Positions 1-28,900 of a DNA stretch of 64,000 nucleotides are shown piece by piece. The notes under the pieces are model-generated. The model saw only the letters and a program-made list of their open reading frames with translations. It was not told the DNA's origin and made no database searches. Origin of the DNA: Merluccius polli (taxonomy: Eukaryota > Chordata > Actinopteri > Gadiformes > Merlucciidae); the NCBI GenBank assembly GCA_030340625.1, contig JAOPHQ010006333.1:24384-88383 (forward strand), given 5' to 3'. The translations under genes and the position numbers were made by a program. Position 1 is the first letter of the stretch. Each line of letters opens with the position of its first letter.

Positions 1-10778
<10,778 letters not shown>

Positions 10779-10986
10779 TGATGCGCTTCCTGTCCACCGG
10801 GGCTTCTGTTCCTGTTCTTGTTCTTCCTCAGTGCCTTTTTGAGTTCATATTTAAAAAAAAAAAAAAAATGTCTGGCTGTTTTCTGCCAGGGTTTTTTTTT
10901 GTTGGGCTCTCTGTCGCGCTATTCTGAACCCCGCCCCCAACCCCCTTTTCTACCTCCATACCGCCCTAGTGTCAGTACTATAACTT

Positions 10987-10988
<2 letters not shown>

Positions 10989-11020
<32 letters not shown>

Positions 11021-11033
11021 CAGCTACTACTAC
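10989..11033 (+). repeat. (CTA)n trinucleotide repeat
   Basis: About ten ACT/CTA units in the cnksr3 3'UTR, with a CAG interruption near the end. Confidence 0.9.
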
Positions 11034-11845
11034 TTTTCAACAGAACTCGTGTTCGCAGAAGCTGCTGCAACGCGTCCATACCAATTTTTAACAATGCCTA
11101 CTACCACCTTCACTCTCTACCCCCCTACTGCCAAACTCAAGAGGATATATTCAGGTCTAGGAGACATTCTCCTCCTCATGTGCTGCCGTCGGGACTTCTT
11201 CTGTACATATTAAGTTATAATAACATGTTTGAGTTGAGTTGCTCTGTGGGAGCATTGTTTTTTTTTTTTAAAATATATATATATATATTTTAGTTGCTGG
11301 GATCACAAGAAACGTGTGTTAATAATCTTGTTAATACTGCGATTGTGTGCATTTTTGGTTGTGTTTGTGCTAATGTTTTTCAAAAAACAATTACGAAGAA
11401 AGAAATGCAGTGGTGGGTTTAACACATTGTTTTCCTTTATTATACTTTTTTGGCGATCAGTCGCAATGGCAACTACCAATTACTGCCTCGTATGAACTAT
11501 GCACAAAATACAATGATTTATATTGTTGCTTGAGTTGAAGGGTCAATGCTTCTTTGGTTGGTATGGAGGACAAGGTTTTTATTCAATCTTTCTTGTTGTC
11601 GCCACCAGCAAATATTTTTTCCTGGTCTCTGAGCTATGTAATCTCTAATGTTTCTATACACTACTACATCCTGAACTACTACATCCTGTTTTCGGATCTG
11701 CTCTGTAATTTTGTAAAAAAGACCCTTATCTTCTGCTGGTGGACGTGATTAACAGCTGTTAGGCACTGTTTCTCCAAGTTAAATAGTCTTCTGTTAGCTT
11801 TGCCGTTAGGTCGCAATTTGGTTCACCAAGGACAGTATTATTTAA

Positions 11846-11851
11846 AATAAA
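11846..11851 (+). terminator. Candidate polyadenylation signal of the CNK3-only transcript
   Basis: AATAAA lies about 1.07 kb after the cnksr3 stop codon and before the long (TG)n tract. It is the first canonical hexamer I see downstream of the stop. Cleavage near 11870 would give a 3'UTR of about 1.1 kb. Cleavage is not demonstrated. Confidence 0.45.
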
Positions 11852-12020
11852 TAAGGATTTAGAACATATGGGTCAAATCGGATTATACATTTTTCGGCCT
11901 TTTGTAAGATTTGTATAGAATTTCATTAAAATATGCAGTTTATTTCAGTGTCCCTTTGTATTGTCTTTTTTTTATATACAGCTCTACATTCGCTTGTCAT
12001 TCAAATCCCACATTTGGTGA

Positions 12021-12147
<127 letters not shown>

Positions 12148-13131
12148 ATTATACGCCTTGGGCTTCCGCACTCTGCATGAAGGTTCAGCTGAGTGATGAA
12201 TAGTTCTCCCGCTTGCCTTGACCTTTTGAAGTTGACCTGACCTGTTGTTTTGTTTTTAAAAGCATGCGGTGGAAATAGCTTGCTCATTCCCAAGCCTCTC
12301 ATCTCAAACTATAAGGTGATGCTTGGGGGTGCAACTGACTGGACGCTCAAGCTAAAAGCCGGAAAATGTTGCTAAAAGCCATTTTGAAAGCTTAATTTGA
12401 TTGTATCTCTCATTGGAAAATCTGAACTTTACTACAAATGGGTCTCTGATTGCTATGTGGCTGTTTCAGATTTGCGCTGTAGCTGTTGTCTTGCTTGGAA
12501 GACATGTTTGGCCTGTGAATGAAGCCATGAGGCACGTTTTAACCTTTTGGAAATGAAGATGTGCCTGTTGTTATGAAGAACGAGCCTTTTAATCTCCCCC
12601 CCCCCATACACACACACACCCTGTCCTTTCTCTCCGTTCCTCTGTTGTCTTTATCTTCCTCCTTCCTAGCTCCTTATACTCTCTGCTCTGTCTTGCCAAG
12701 GCATGGATGCCTGCGGTCCCTCACTAATTTGCACTGGCTGAAGACCTGTGGTCTTTCTAAATGTTACCTGCGCTGTCCTAGCCCCTGCTTGCTAACTCGG
12801 CTAACACTAACATGCTTCTGCTGCATATCATAACATGAGTAAGAGGGCAATGAACTCAGAGGGTTTGGTCGTTTTTCGTCTGCATATGCTGAAAGATTTG
12901 CCTCGCCTTGTTAAATAACTCGCAGTGGGTGTCACGTTTAAAAACTGAAATATATTCCAGTCAATAGGTGTAGATGCCGCAGATTTACATAATGCACATA
13001 TACACACATCATATACATTATATGCATATTGATTTTATTAGATGATGGAGACAACCAAAATAAGAATTACAGTTTGACCTTAAACAACCAATATCCAATC
13101 AAATAACTACACACATCTTTATATATCACAG

Positions 13132-13169
13132 GGATCTGACTGGCGTTCTAGCAGTGACTTCCTCAACAG
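13132..13169 (+). CDS. Candidate cassette exon joining cnksr3 to ipcef1
   Basis: This 38-nt open segment sits between a CACAG acceptor (with a weak pyrimidine tract) and a strong CAG/GTGAGT donor. Entered in phase 0 it reads GSDWRSSSDFLN plus two bases (AG). Spliced to the next candidate at 14462 it adds 27 in-frame residues between the cnksr3 donor at 10739 and the ipcef1 exon at 19014. I do not recognise the peptide; its serine-rich composition would suit a linker. It may be spurious. Confidence 0.45.
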
Positions 13170-13749
13170 GTGAGTGCATCCTATCCCTCTCCTATCCTAT
13201 CCCCATACATTATATACACACACAAAGAGTGAGTATTGTATCGTCCAATCAACTAATAGAACAGTATTTTTAGGTTAATGGGAAATACACTTAAAATTTA
13301 GACAAACTTTTCTATTCAGCATAGCAATTAAAAACATTTCAAGATCCCTTCAAAATCTAAAGGAGCCATCCTTGTGCCTACATCACATACTTGTGGCCAA
13401 TCACGATTCCCTTACATTTCAAAATTCAAATAAGACCAATCCTATGCTAGATAACAAGACGGCCCCACAGGAAGCCATCACCACACACACACACAGTGTG
13501 TGAGCTTATACTTTTCTGTATAATCAAGCTAGGGTTAGGCTATAGGATGCTTAACATAGCATTAAGGAATGTCGAACGAGACTAATGATGTTGTTGAATG
13601 AGCCGTAGGCTGCGTCGCTACGTGGAGCCGCTACGTGAGGCTAACGAGAGTTTTGAACTGTTTTTTGCAGTTGTGTGTAATGTCGCTTTTCAACATGCAT
13701 GCTATAGTTTTCCTAGTTTCTTTGATTTAACATCATGAAGGCGTCATAC

Positions 13750-13797
<48 letters not shown>

Positions 13798-14461
13798 CCA
13801 CCAGATGTGTCAGTCTAATTAGCAACTCTCACTCCATGACCAACCCATCGTTAAACAGAGATGAGTCAAAATCGGGAAGATTTACGGCTGGGGGAGGACA
13901 GGATAATTTTTGAACATTTTTTTCCGTCAGGAATCCAAAGACAAGAAAGACGAGCCTGAAACTATTTCATACCCAGAAATTGCAGGGTGAGGCCTCGTGT
14001 TGCCGTCTGACGTATTTTGAGCTCAGGGAAGACTGGATGTTGTCTACAAGTCCACTGTGGCCAGTCGCCAAATGTATTATCAGTGCCCATACCACACAGG
14101 CAAAATGTCAAAGCCTCAAACCTTTACCCACAAAGGCTATTTTCCTAAGGACTAAATCAAAGCCAGCTGTGTTGCAGCATAAGAGAAAGATAATGGTTCG
14201 TTTTTGGATGAGCTATTGCAGCCATAAGTATATGTTGTACATTTTCTGCCGGCCACTTTTGACAGAGTCGAAGTGCGACAGTACGAGCTAAAGCCACTGG
14301 GCATACAGGGGGATTAGTGACGTCTCTCACGTTTACTGTAAATGAAGTCTCAGAGAAAACAATGCTAACCACGGGCGAACATCACTATAGGTGGTCTTAC
14401 TCAGACCTGGTGGCTGTTGGGGGGAGGGACACATTCTTATCTTGTTGTCTTTCTCTTACAG

Positions 14462-14504
14462 ATATAGTCAACAACACATGCGATCCTGGTCCTTTTCTCA
14501 AGCG
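14462..14504 (+). CDS. Candidate cassette exon joining cnksr3 to ipcef1, abutting a (GT)n tract
   Basis: This 43-nt segment follows a strong pyrimidine tract (TTGTTGTCTTTCTCTTACAG) and ends at a GCG/GTAAGA donor. Entered in phase 2 it completes an Arg codon and reads YSQQHMRSWSFSQA, leaving phase 0, which is exactly what the ipcef1 exon at 19014 needs. The 133-bp (GT)n repeat begins 7 nt after the exon end. A different entry phase also gives an open frame (DIVNNTCDPGPFLK), so phase alone does not settle it. Confidence 0.45.
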
Positions 14505-14508
14505 GTAA

Positions 14509-14646
<138 letters not shown>

Positions 14647-14872
14647 GGGAAATTGGGCTGGACACATGCGGTGTGGCCAGTGTGTTTTCAGAACAAATGA
14701 GATTGCTTTCCTAGATGGGAAAAGGTGAAGAATTTCGATGGCCTTGACCTCTGCTCACATGGCACAATGGGTGGGGGGCGGACATTGTTCTTTATTGACA
14801 AACCTATTAAAATCTTACACAGAGATATGCTGACGGGAATGTTCTTTCAGACGTATGTGTGTAAGTCTAGGC

Positions 14873-14873
<1 letters not shown>

Positions 14874-14911
<38 letters not shown>
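14874..14911 (+). repeat. (AC)n microsatellite
   Basis: About 19 AC units, complementary in RNA to the UG tract about 230 bp upstream. Confidence 0.95.
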
Positions 14912-14912
<1 letters not shown>

Positions 14913-15172
14913 ACTAACCACAGTTGACTGCAGTAAAGCTCATAAACTTCAACTGACAGCATTAAAAACCCATTACATAATAATTCCAATATTAATCAAA
15001 CATTGTCCTTGTCTTTTCCGAATGTCTGTTATTTGACCAAATTCTGTAACCACACATTACAGGGAACTAAAGCTACTATTGAGGGGTTGTCGGTGTAAAT
15101 ACAGTCAGCACTTACACCATGGCACAATTGACTGTGGCAGATGTGGGAATGGAATGGCCACAAGGGAAAACT

Positions 15173-15176
<4 letters not shown>

Positions 15177-15263
<87 letters not shown>
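15177..15263 (+). repeat. (AC)n microsatellite
   Basis: About 43 AC units, about 530 bp after the (GT)n tract at 14512-14644. Confidence 0.97.
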
Positions 15264-15265
<2 letters not shown>

Positions 15266-16081
15266 CCTCTCCACAGTAACATAAGATGGTGTCAATCCCT
15301 CACTGGAGCATACCACTCTGGGACCGCCACAGGGGTCAGAAGGATAGGTGCATTACTGACAAATGGGACATTTTTTTGGGGGGGGGGGGACTCTTATTGC
15401 TTGTCTAATGGTGACTTGTTGTGGTGTCAGAGACGGAGGAAACCTGGACCCCCAGCTGTCAAGAAGTTGGAGGACCCATGGATGGGAGGGCATAAGGTGG
15501 AGGCGATGCATTCTATGGCATTCACTTTGGTTTGGTTCGTGTGTGTGGATTGGGCAGGCATGCGTGCGTGTCCTGTGATATGTGTAAATTCTACTCCTGA
15601 ACGCATTTGCTGTACCATAATCAGAAGTATTTTATTTTGCACACATACAAGGAAAGAGACTTGGTGAGGTTGGTGCATAAAAGACAAAAGGCAACACCAT
15701 ATAAGCAAAACATGAACAAAATATTGAACAAGAACAATTAAAACAAAACATGAATTAACAATATTTACACACTCAGTTATTAAGACCTATAAATTATAAA
15801 TGATGTAGTTTATGAAAGGCTGAGGCAATGAGAGAGCTAGGCCATTAAATGGATATGAACATGTACACCACAGAATAAATATAAACAAATATAGACAAAT
15901 ACAGAAGAAGCCTTAGTTAAGTTAAGTGTGTTAGTTTAGTGATCCCAGGCCATTGACCCTGCCTTCCATTGATTTCAATGATAATTGAACAACAACAATG
16001 GTATTAACCATTGATAATAGCCATGGTGCCCAGTGTCCATGGATCCTCTAGTTCAGCTCTAGAGGGGCAAGCAGAGCTATA

Positions 16082-16106
16082 GGAGCTGACCACACTGGTC
16101 AGCTCC
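16082..16106 (+). repeat. Perfect 11-bp inverted repeat with 3-nt loop
   Basis: GGAGCTGACCA, loop CAC, TGGTCAGCTCC. It lies in a unique, GC-richer patch between microsatellites. Confidence 0.9.
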
Positions 16107-17811
16107 TCCCTGGCCAGGTCATCCTGCTGGTCTGACTCGCTAGAATCTGATATGACCTCCCTAGCGCTGCAACCCGCCCACCCAGCCATCCCCCCTAATG
16201 CACCATGCCACTCAGTGCCAGTGTGAGATTCTCCAGCGAAGAATAACCGCTCTGTTTTCTCTCTCTCTCTCGCTCTCTCGCTCTCTGTCTCTCTCTCTCA
16301 CACTCACACTCACACTCACACTCACACACACTCAGCAGCAGAGATAGGTCTTGGGGGGGATATTAGCTAAGTGCCGTGACAATTCTCAGCATGGAGTGTG
16401 ATGGGAGATTGAGTTTACAATGGTGTGACCAATCAACATTCTCATGAATCCTCTCTGGGCCTTTTGACATGAGTTTCAGGCAGATTACCTCAGCCCCCCC
16501 CCCCCTGCCCTCCTTTCTTATGTACCCAATAAACACTTGTGTGAACCCCCCCCCCCCCCCCCCCCCCCCAACTTAAATCACTTTAGTTGGCCATGCTAAG
16601 GATTGTTCTCCCTTCTCTCTATCTCTTTGTCTTAGAAATAAGCCGGGTAGAAACTGAAGTGTTGTTGACTATGTGTCTGTTATGGATTAAGGGTGGTGGT
16701 GTTGTTAGGGGGGGGGTGGTTTTGGTTTACTTGTGAAATAAAAGTGAGGAATGAGGTTTCTATGAGTATTGGGAAGGGAAAGAGGGAGAGAAGAAGAGAG
16801 GTATTGAAAGAGCAAGGGAGAAAGAGAGACCGATATAGCCAGGGATTTGAGCATGTCTGTTGGTTTACCACTGCCCAGCGCAGACAGACATAGCCCACCA
16901 CCACAACATCCGGCCTCTCGGTCGGAGCAGGGTACGCTTCTTCCATCTTCAGTGTGTTTTGGCAGGAACAACAGCCGATGTTATGTCTACAACGCCAGCT
17001 CACCACAGAGGCGCTGAACAGCGTTGTGGGCCATGCCATCAAGCCGACCCCACAGGGGCCCTGCGTTTCCCCTACCAACCACAGCTATTAAGGAGGCTAT
17101 CGGTGACACCTTCCCTATTGCCCCCACACACAATTCACTGGAAACTGCAAAGCAACAGCAACTGCAATGGCATAGGTTAGTGAGACAGTAGCAGACGTCA
17201 AGGTGTTAAGGCTGGTGGGGTTATGGTGTAGTAGCATAGATTGGAGTAAAAAAAAATTAGAATAGTGCTTGGACAGTTCTTGCATTGTAGGACAGCGACA
17301 CCTAGTGGACATTTGCAGTAAGCGGTGCAAAACCAAACGAAACAACGACTCACTTATGGGAATAGTATTTTACATTTTTTTTGTTTCGCAGTCCTTCACA
17401 GAAACCACTTTCACTTGGAAAACCGTCGAGGTCATCTTCATTTGGTTTTAGTTGCTTTATTTTTAATCGACAACAGGATCGTTGATGATGCTAAGATTTG
17501 CTGAGGTTGCGTTGCCAGGTAGGAGATGCTGGACACGTGTTCACTTGATGTTGATGTCGGTGCACTTTTAGTTTTGGTCTGTGTGACCCACTTTGCTACA
17601 TGTGACATGGGACAAATACTGACTAAAAATAACTAACAATAAACAAAAAAACTTTTTTCCGACCGCATTTTTTCCTCTGCAAAAAAAATGCCCCCCCTCC
17701 CCATCATGATGTTGCGCCACTGAACAAGATGCCAGACCTGTTCTGTGATCATCATGAAACCCACCGGAAAACCAACACGTTGTGTTTCGCGATTAGAAAG
17801 AGGCAGTAGGC

Positions 17812-17855
<44 letters not shown>

Positions 17856-18117
17856 AGATGTCTTCAGATGGGGTCTGTCTCTGCATGACTTGGATATTAT
17901 AGCCTACTGCCTGTGGGTTGAATCTGTAATTCCGCCTACAGTGTGTCGTTTGCGGTAAGGGTGACTTTCTTTCTTTGTCATTTCATTTGACGTATTTATT
18001 CTGACTCTATAGGCTATAGGCTGGTTTTTTATTTGTTTATTTATTTTTCGTGTGTAGTTTATGTTTTAGACGTGTATGGACGTGGTTCGTCGGACCGATC
18101 GGGCTTGTAGATAGTTG

Positions 18118-18240
18118 AGGTCTGGGCTGTGGGGGTCCCCAGGTGTGGGTCCCCGAGGTGTGGCGGTCCCGATGTGTGGCGGTCCCCAGGTGTGGGGGTC
18201 CCGATGTGTGGCGGTCCCCAGGTGTGGGGGTCCCCAGGTG
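18118..18240 (+). repeat. GC-rich minisatellite, unit about 16 bp
   Basis: Seven to eight copies of a unit like GTGTGGGGGTCCCCAG with C/G exchanges and alternating AG/AT ends. Directly followed by palindromic sequence (ATCGATCGTCGATCGAT and TTTACATGTACATTGTAAAT). Confidence 0.9.
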
Positions 18241-19013
18241 AAGTTATCGATCGTCGATCGATTTATCGTAGATTACATTTACAGTTTACATGTACATTGT
18301 AAATGTACATGTAAAAGTGTAAACTGCAGTCAGACATTTGTGTGGAAATGGTTTATATCATCTCCAAGATGGACAAACTAGGCCTAGTGGTTGTAATTAT
18401 TTAGTATTGTAATGGCATTCGAAAGTATTTCCTATTTTAAATGACACTTTAAAAACAAAACAATTTTTTTTTTTAAATCAAGCAACATTTCTCTTTTGGG
18501 GATGAGGAACTCATGGTTTTGAGGAAGTTTGCCAATAACGAGACTGTTCATTCCTGCTGCTGTCATGTTGACCATGTCTCTTTCACCATCGCTTTATAGG
18601 TCTGTTAAACTGTGAAACTGAGTGTATAAATATCTCAGTAAACCTGTGTGGGCCTACCCTAACCGAACCTAAATGTATATCTGGGCTTTAGGTAAAGGTT
18701 TGAATTGAGTCATCAGCCTTTATACTTGCTGCTCTGATTGTAACCCTTGGTTTCCCTTGTCGCTTGTTGACTCGTGACTTATTTCTTCATTTATTTATTC
18801 CCCTGGAGCTCCCATTTACAAATACCCTTATTATATCCCACTATTATTTCATCAGTGAATGCCCCCCATTATCATACTTTTTTTGATTAAAAAAAAAGAA
18901 AGATGATGACTCTGTTTACAGCTTCTTCTTCTTTGCTGCCACTGTGTGACTGAGTTGCAATGTCAGCGTATGTCATATGCATTAGTTTTCACCTCCGCCT
19001 TATCTTTCGATAG

Positions 19014-24658
<5,645 letters not shown>

Positions 24659-25172
24659 AGGACTACTGAAGATGATACCATATGCCTGTAGGGCTCGTAA
24701 CACTCACCCAACACTGTTGCTGTCTGACTATTGTCGGACGATTGCGAAAACTAAGTACTGCCTATAAAGTGGAAGATATTTTTTAGCACCTAAACGGTAA
24801 ACGTTTGTGGTTGGTTAAAGTAAAATGTGAATTTTGTCATTTTAGTATTACATTTACTTATTGTATTACAAGCTCTGTGTTTCTGGTTGCCTTGTTGGTG
24901 TATTTTATGAAACATATTCTGTGAAAATAGTCTTAATTCCAGTGTTTCAAATTGGAAGTATAGAATAGATTTAAAGTGCATCCATCAATCTCAACCTGAA
25001 GCTAAAGATTTGTTTTAGTTGTCAATTGTTTTATATTTATCCTTTTAAATATTGGTGCCATGCACTAACACTGCCTTTCACCTGTTGTGAAATCACTGTG
25101 GTGAATCAATGTATGTTTGGATTTGCATTTTTGATTTTGATAGATCTCCGTTTGACATTGTTTTGAAATCAC

Positions 25173-25178
25173 AATAAA
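25173..25178 (+). terminator. Proximal polyadenylation signal of ipcef1
   Basis: AATAAA within ACAATAAACC, about 515 nt after the stop codon. Cleavage itself cannot be seen. Confidence 0.5.
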
Positions 25179-25661
25179 CCAAATCAACAATATAAATAGG
25201 ACGAGGAAAAAAGCTTGTTGGCATAGGATTTATAGCTTTCTTGCCCTGTCGAAAAAACATGTAATAGGGCCATGCACAATGGTCATTTTCTCTCTAGCTT
25301 TTGCACATGCTAATCTCTATTAATTCATTAAATCGAACTGCCAAGAGCTGTATCATGTCAAAGACTTGGTCTGGATGTGCAGATATTTCTGTGATTCCAT
25401 ATCCAGCCATTCATTATTTATACACTATATGCTATAAAGAAGCTACAACTGAACTGCAGATGCAACTGGTTACTGCAGGGTAAGCAGTATACCTTAATTT
25501 GGAACTAATACAGAATTTTTGTATTTTTAATTTTATTGTTTGTTTTTTGAAGGATTTCATTGTTGCCAGAAAGTGTAAATAGTGTACATAGCTGTAATGT
25601 ATGATTTGCATTCTCCTTTATTGATTCTGTACTAGTTGCATGTTTGCCTTTACCAATGGGA

Positions 25662-25667
25662 AATAAA
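25662..25667 (+). terminator. Distal polyadenylation signal of ipcef1
   Basis: AATAAA within GGGAAATAAAGTA, about 1.0 kb after the stop. It lies only about 300 nt before the scaf8 start codon, so ipcef1 termination and scaf8 initiation must happen in the same short interval. Confidence 0.55.
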
Positions 25668-25690
25668 GTATTCATGCCACAAAACGGAAC

Positions 25691-25970
25691 ATTTGATGAG
25701 AATTGTGTCATCATTTCTCACGAGAGAACATCAATTGTAGAGAGAGGAGGCATAAAGTGAGTAAAGCAGACTGCAATACCAGACGCCGCCACTTGGGACC
25801 GCTGCTCCCCCCTCCGTGTCTCGCATTAGAATTCGCATTGAGGTTCTGCGCCATATTGGCAGTCTCCTCCATCTCCCTACAAGCCTTGAGCATGCAACAT
25901 TCAAACCGGTTGGGGAAGAGATTACAATATATTTTTTAAGGGTCCAGACTGCGAGCTGACTCAAATCGCC
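25691..25970 (+). promoter_or_regulatory. scaf8: scaf8 promoter / 5'UTR region
   Basis: Short interval between the distal ipcef1 poly(A) signal and the scaf8 ATG. It is richer in C, G and CpG than its surroundings (for example CCAGACGCCGCC and TTCTGCGCCATATTGG, the latter with a CCATATT core resembling a YY1 site). No TATA box sits at an obvious distance, as expected for a housekeeping gene. The transcription start cannot be placed. Confidence 0.5.
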
Positions 25971-28900
25971 ATGGAGGCTGTGAAATCTTTTAACAACGAG
26001 GTTTGTTTCAAAACACGCCGTATTTTTTCCACACAAAGTAGATAGCTAAAATGTCGAATCGGGTCGTTTAGCAACCAGTAGCTTGCAACTAGCGGGTAAT
26101 GGTTAGCGGGTAATGGCAGTCTGGCACAAGGCCGCCGTCTCTGTTGCTCATGTTGGTCAAACACGGCGGATCTTATCCCTAATCGGGATCATCGCTGCGT
26201 GCCACCGTGTTGTTAAAGCGGGAGCCCTGTATCGCTCAGTCTGCAAATATCGGTTTATTTTTTATTTGCACAAATCAAAGCTAAACCTGCTATAAGTTAG
26301 CAAGTGGACGCTAAGCTAACTGCGCTAACGTGCACACCGTTTCGCCTAGCTTAGCGTCCGCTCTGCCGGCGAGCCCGTAGCCGTCGTGTTATTATCGTGA
26401 TATGACTAAAAAAAATGTCACACCGTGTAGCCACGGTTGAATGTCGTGATTGTCAAAAAACGACCTATATGTGCATATTAAAAGCTATAGCTAGTGGGCA
26501 GTGCGGTGCCCAGCGATTCCCAACCCCGTTTGTCTGCAGTGCAAATGAGCCAAGTGTGGCGTTCATACGCAAGGCCATTGTTTACAAGTTGCATGAATAA
26601 TGGTGCAATAGTTGGCACAACATGCAGGTATGCAGTGTTTCCAAGCAATGTGCAGGTATACCGTGTTTCCAAGCAATATGCAGGTATACAGTGTTTCCAA
26701 GCGATATGCAGGGATACAGTGTTTCAAAGCAATATACAGGTATACAGTGTTTCCAAGCAATATGGAGGTATACAGTGTATCCAAGCAATATACAGGTATA
26801 CAGTGTTTCCAAGCGATATGCAGGGATAGTGTTTCCAAGCAATATGCAAGGATACAGTGTTTCCAAGCAATGTGCAGTTATGCAGTGTTTCCAAGCAATA
26901 TGCAGGGATACAGCGTTTCCAAAGAGTCAGATTTGGGTTGCGTTCAAGTATTGACATAAACGTCATAACGTTGCAGGGAATACTGTGTTGCTCCATTATA
27001 CCATGTTATGTTACACTATGTGCTGAACCTGAAGAAACTGTCTCGAATATATCATCTCTCTCTCTATATATATATATGGCTAAGGTGGGCTCTGTTGTCA
27101 TTTTTCTTCTAGCTGTACTCGCTCAATGAGTACAAGCCCCCGATCTCCAAGGCCAAGATGACCCAAATCACCAAGTCGGGAATCAAAGCTATAAAAGTAA
27201 GTATGTAGCTGTGATGGTTGAGGCAGGGTAGAGATGTGCAAAAAAAAAAAAAAATGGATGGGAGGGGTTTAATAAAAATACAATTTAGCAACAACTTTTC
27301 AGGGATATATTTCTTGGTGTTTTCATAAAGCCTTATGACATGAAGTATCTTTTGAAGTTGTGCCACAGGCCAACATTAAACTAAGCAGTTTTCAAGTACT
27401 AGGAGTTTTAAATTACACAAGCAATACATTATAAGCAACTACTTTCATAATCGCGGACAAACCAGTACCTTTTGTAACAATGTTAACTATAGAAACAAAA
27501 GTCCAGACTTTCCAAATTCCCTAGTTTGACATTAAGATAAGATGGGATGGTACTCTATTGATCCCAGATGAGAAATACAGGTGACTCAATGCCACTGACC
27601 ACAAACTATATTTGTGTCTTCTTAATATAGATATGTCTTTGTAATTAAATGTGTCCACCTTTTATGTCCAACTTCCTCCTTTTAAGAGTGTTGAATCAAC
27701 GTAATGTCCAACTCTGAAAGACTCAAATAGTCCTACGTATAGAAAAATGTAATACATTGTTACAAACGTGACACAAGTGTGTCATGGCTACTGCACTTCT
27801 CTCAGCGTGTTGTTTTTGTTGTTTGACCTTTATGGAGTTTAAGTCTTATTGAGGCTAACCACCTCTTTTCCAAGAGACATGATAAGCAGCATTACACACT
27901 TGCAACAAAAAGTTTTTCCTATTGTCTTTTTAGCTGGCATTTGGTGAAGAGTAGGGGTTGGATACTAGCCTGGCTAACACCAGACTAAATCACAAATGAG
28001 ATGTAGTCTGGCGACCACCTATTCATTTTCCTGTAGAGGAGGCGTGGTTCCCGATCGTCCAGAGCCGTTTATTGGGCACTACGAATGTCTATCATAAGCG
28101 TCTGTTCGTAGCTCTTAGCCAATCGTATCAATTATAACAGCGGTTAAAGCTAGCGAGTGAGTCCGGGAGAGGGCTACTCTCCTCGGACACATTACTTTGA
28201 AGCCCTGGTGACGGTCTGGAAGTGCGAATTAATAAATAAAATTTAAAAAACAGCGGTAAAAGCTAGCGTGTGTGTCCGGGAGAGGGCTACTCTCCTCGGA
28301 CACATTACTCTGAAGCCCCGTATCAATCCGTACGAACGAACTACAAGCTTCCGTCTGTCGAATAGTACGCGTCATCGTCTTTCCGTCCCTCCTCGTTCTG
28401 TGATTGGATATCCACATTTCGCAAATTCTTGCGAGAGGAACCGACCATAGCCACCAGCCTGTCTGGCAGTTCGAAATTTCGAGCGCGCAAGGCAGCATGG
28501 GTATACCCAGGCTAGTTGGATACAACATTTTGGCATGAATCTGTCCACTAACTGAATCTGTCCACCAACAACTATTGCGTTGTCAGTGACTGTGTAACTT
28601 GCAGTTGCACGGTCTAGCACTGAGATTAGGGTCCTGCCTGTGAAAAGCTGGCATGCAACAGTCGTATTTCTTTTAATGAGCTCGCTGAAATATAGATCAG
28701 CAGCAGTTTTAAAACGGACATCTATTATACAGTGGCAATTCATGGACAGCACGCAAAAATATATTTCATAGCTGGAAATGCATGGATTCCATCAGCAAGT
28801 TTTTTTTTTACGACGGGAAATGTTTTCATTGTCCTGTGTAATATGGACATGTAGATGGTTTTTCTCTGTGTTAATAACATCCTGTTTTGTAGTACTGAAT

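Larger units (their letters stand above)
24659..25690 (+). other. ipcef1: ipcef1 3'UTR
   Basis: AT-rich noncoding sequence follows the TAA stop at 24656-24658. It contains two canonical AATAAA hexamers (25173-25178 and 25662-25667), giving expected 3'UTRs of about 0.55 and 1.0 kb. Small open frames here have no family resemblance and are not called. Confidence 0.7.

Noticed and set aside
13931..13986. Open segment between a strong acceptor (TTTTTTCCGTCAG) and GTGAGG
   Set aside because: 56 nt leaves the wrong phase for the chain 13132-14462-19014. Kept only as part of an unproven alternative 3' path.
16082..16106. Perfect hairpin as a transcription terminator
   Set aside because: Bacterial-type hairpin termination does not apply to polymerase II genes.
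26563..26959. Several overlapping open frames on both strands at the 28-bp repeat, also considered as a CRISPR-like array
   Set aside because: Periodicity of a minisatellite; units are contiguous without unique spacers and the DNA is vertebrate.
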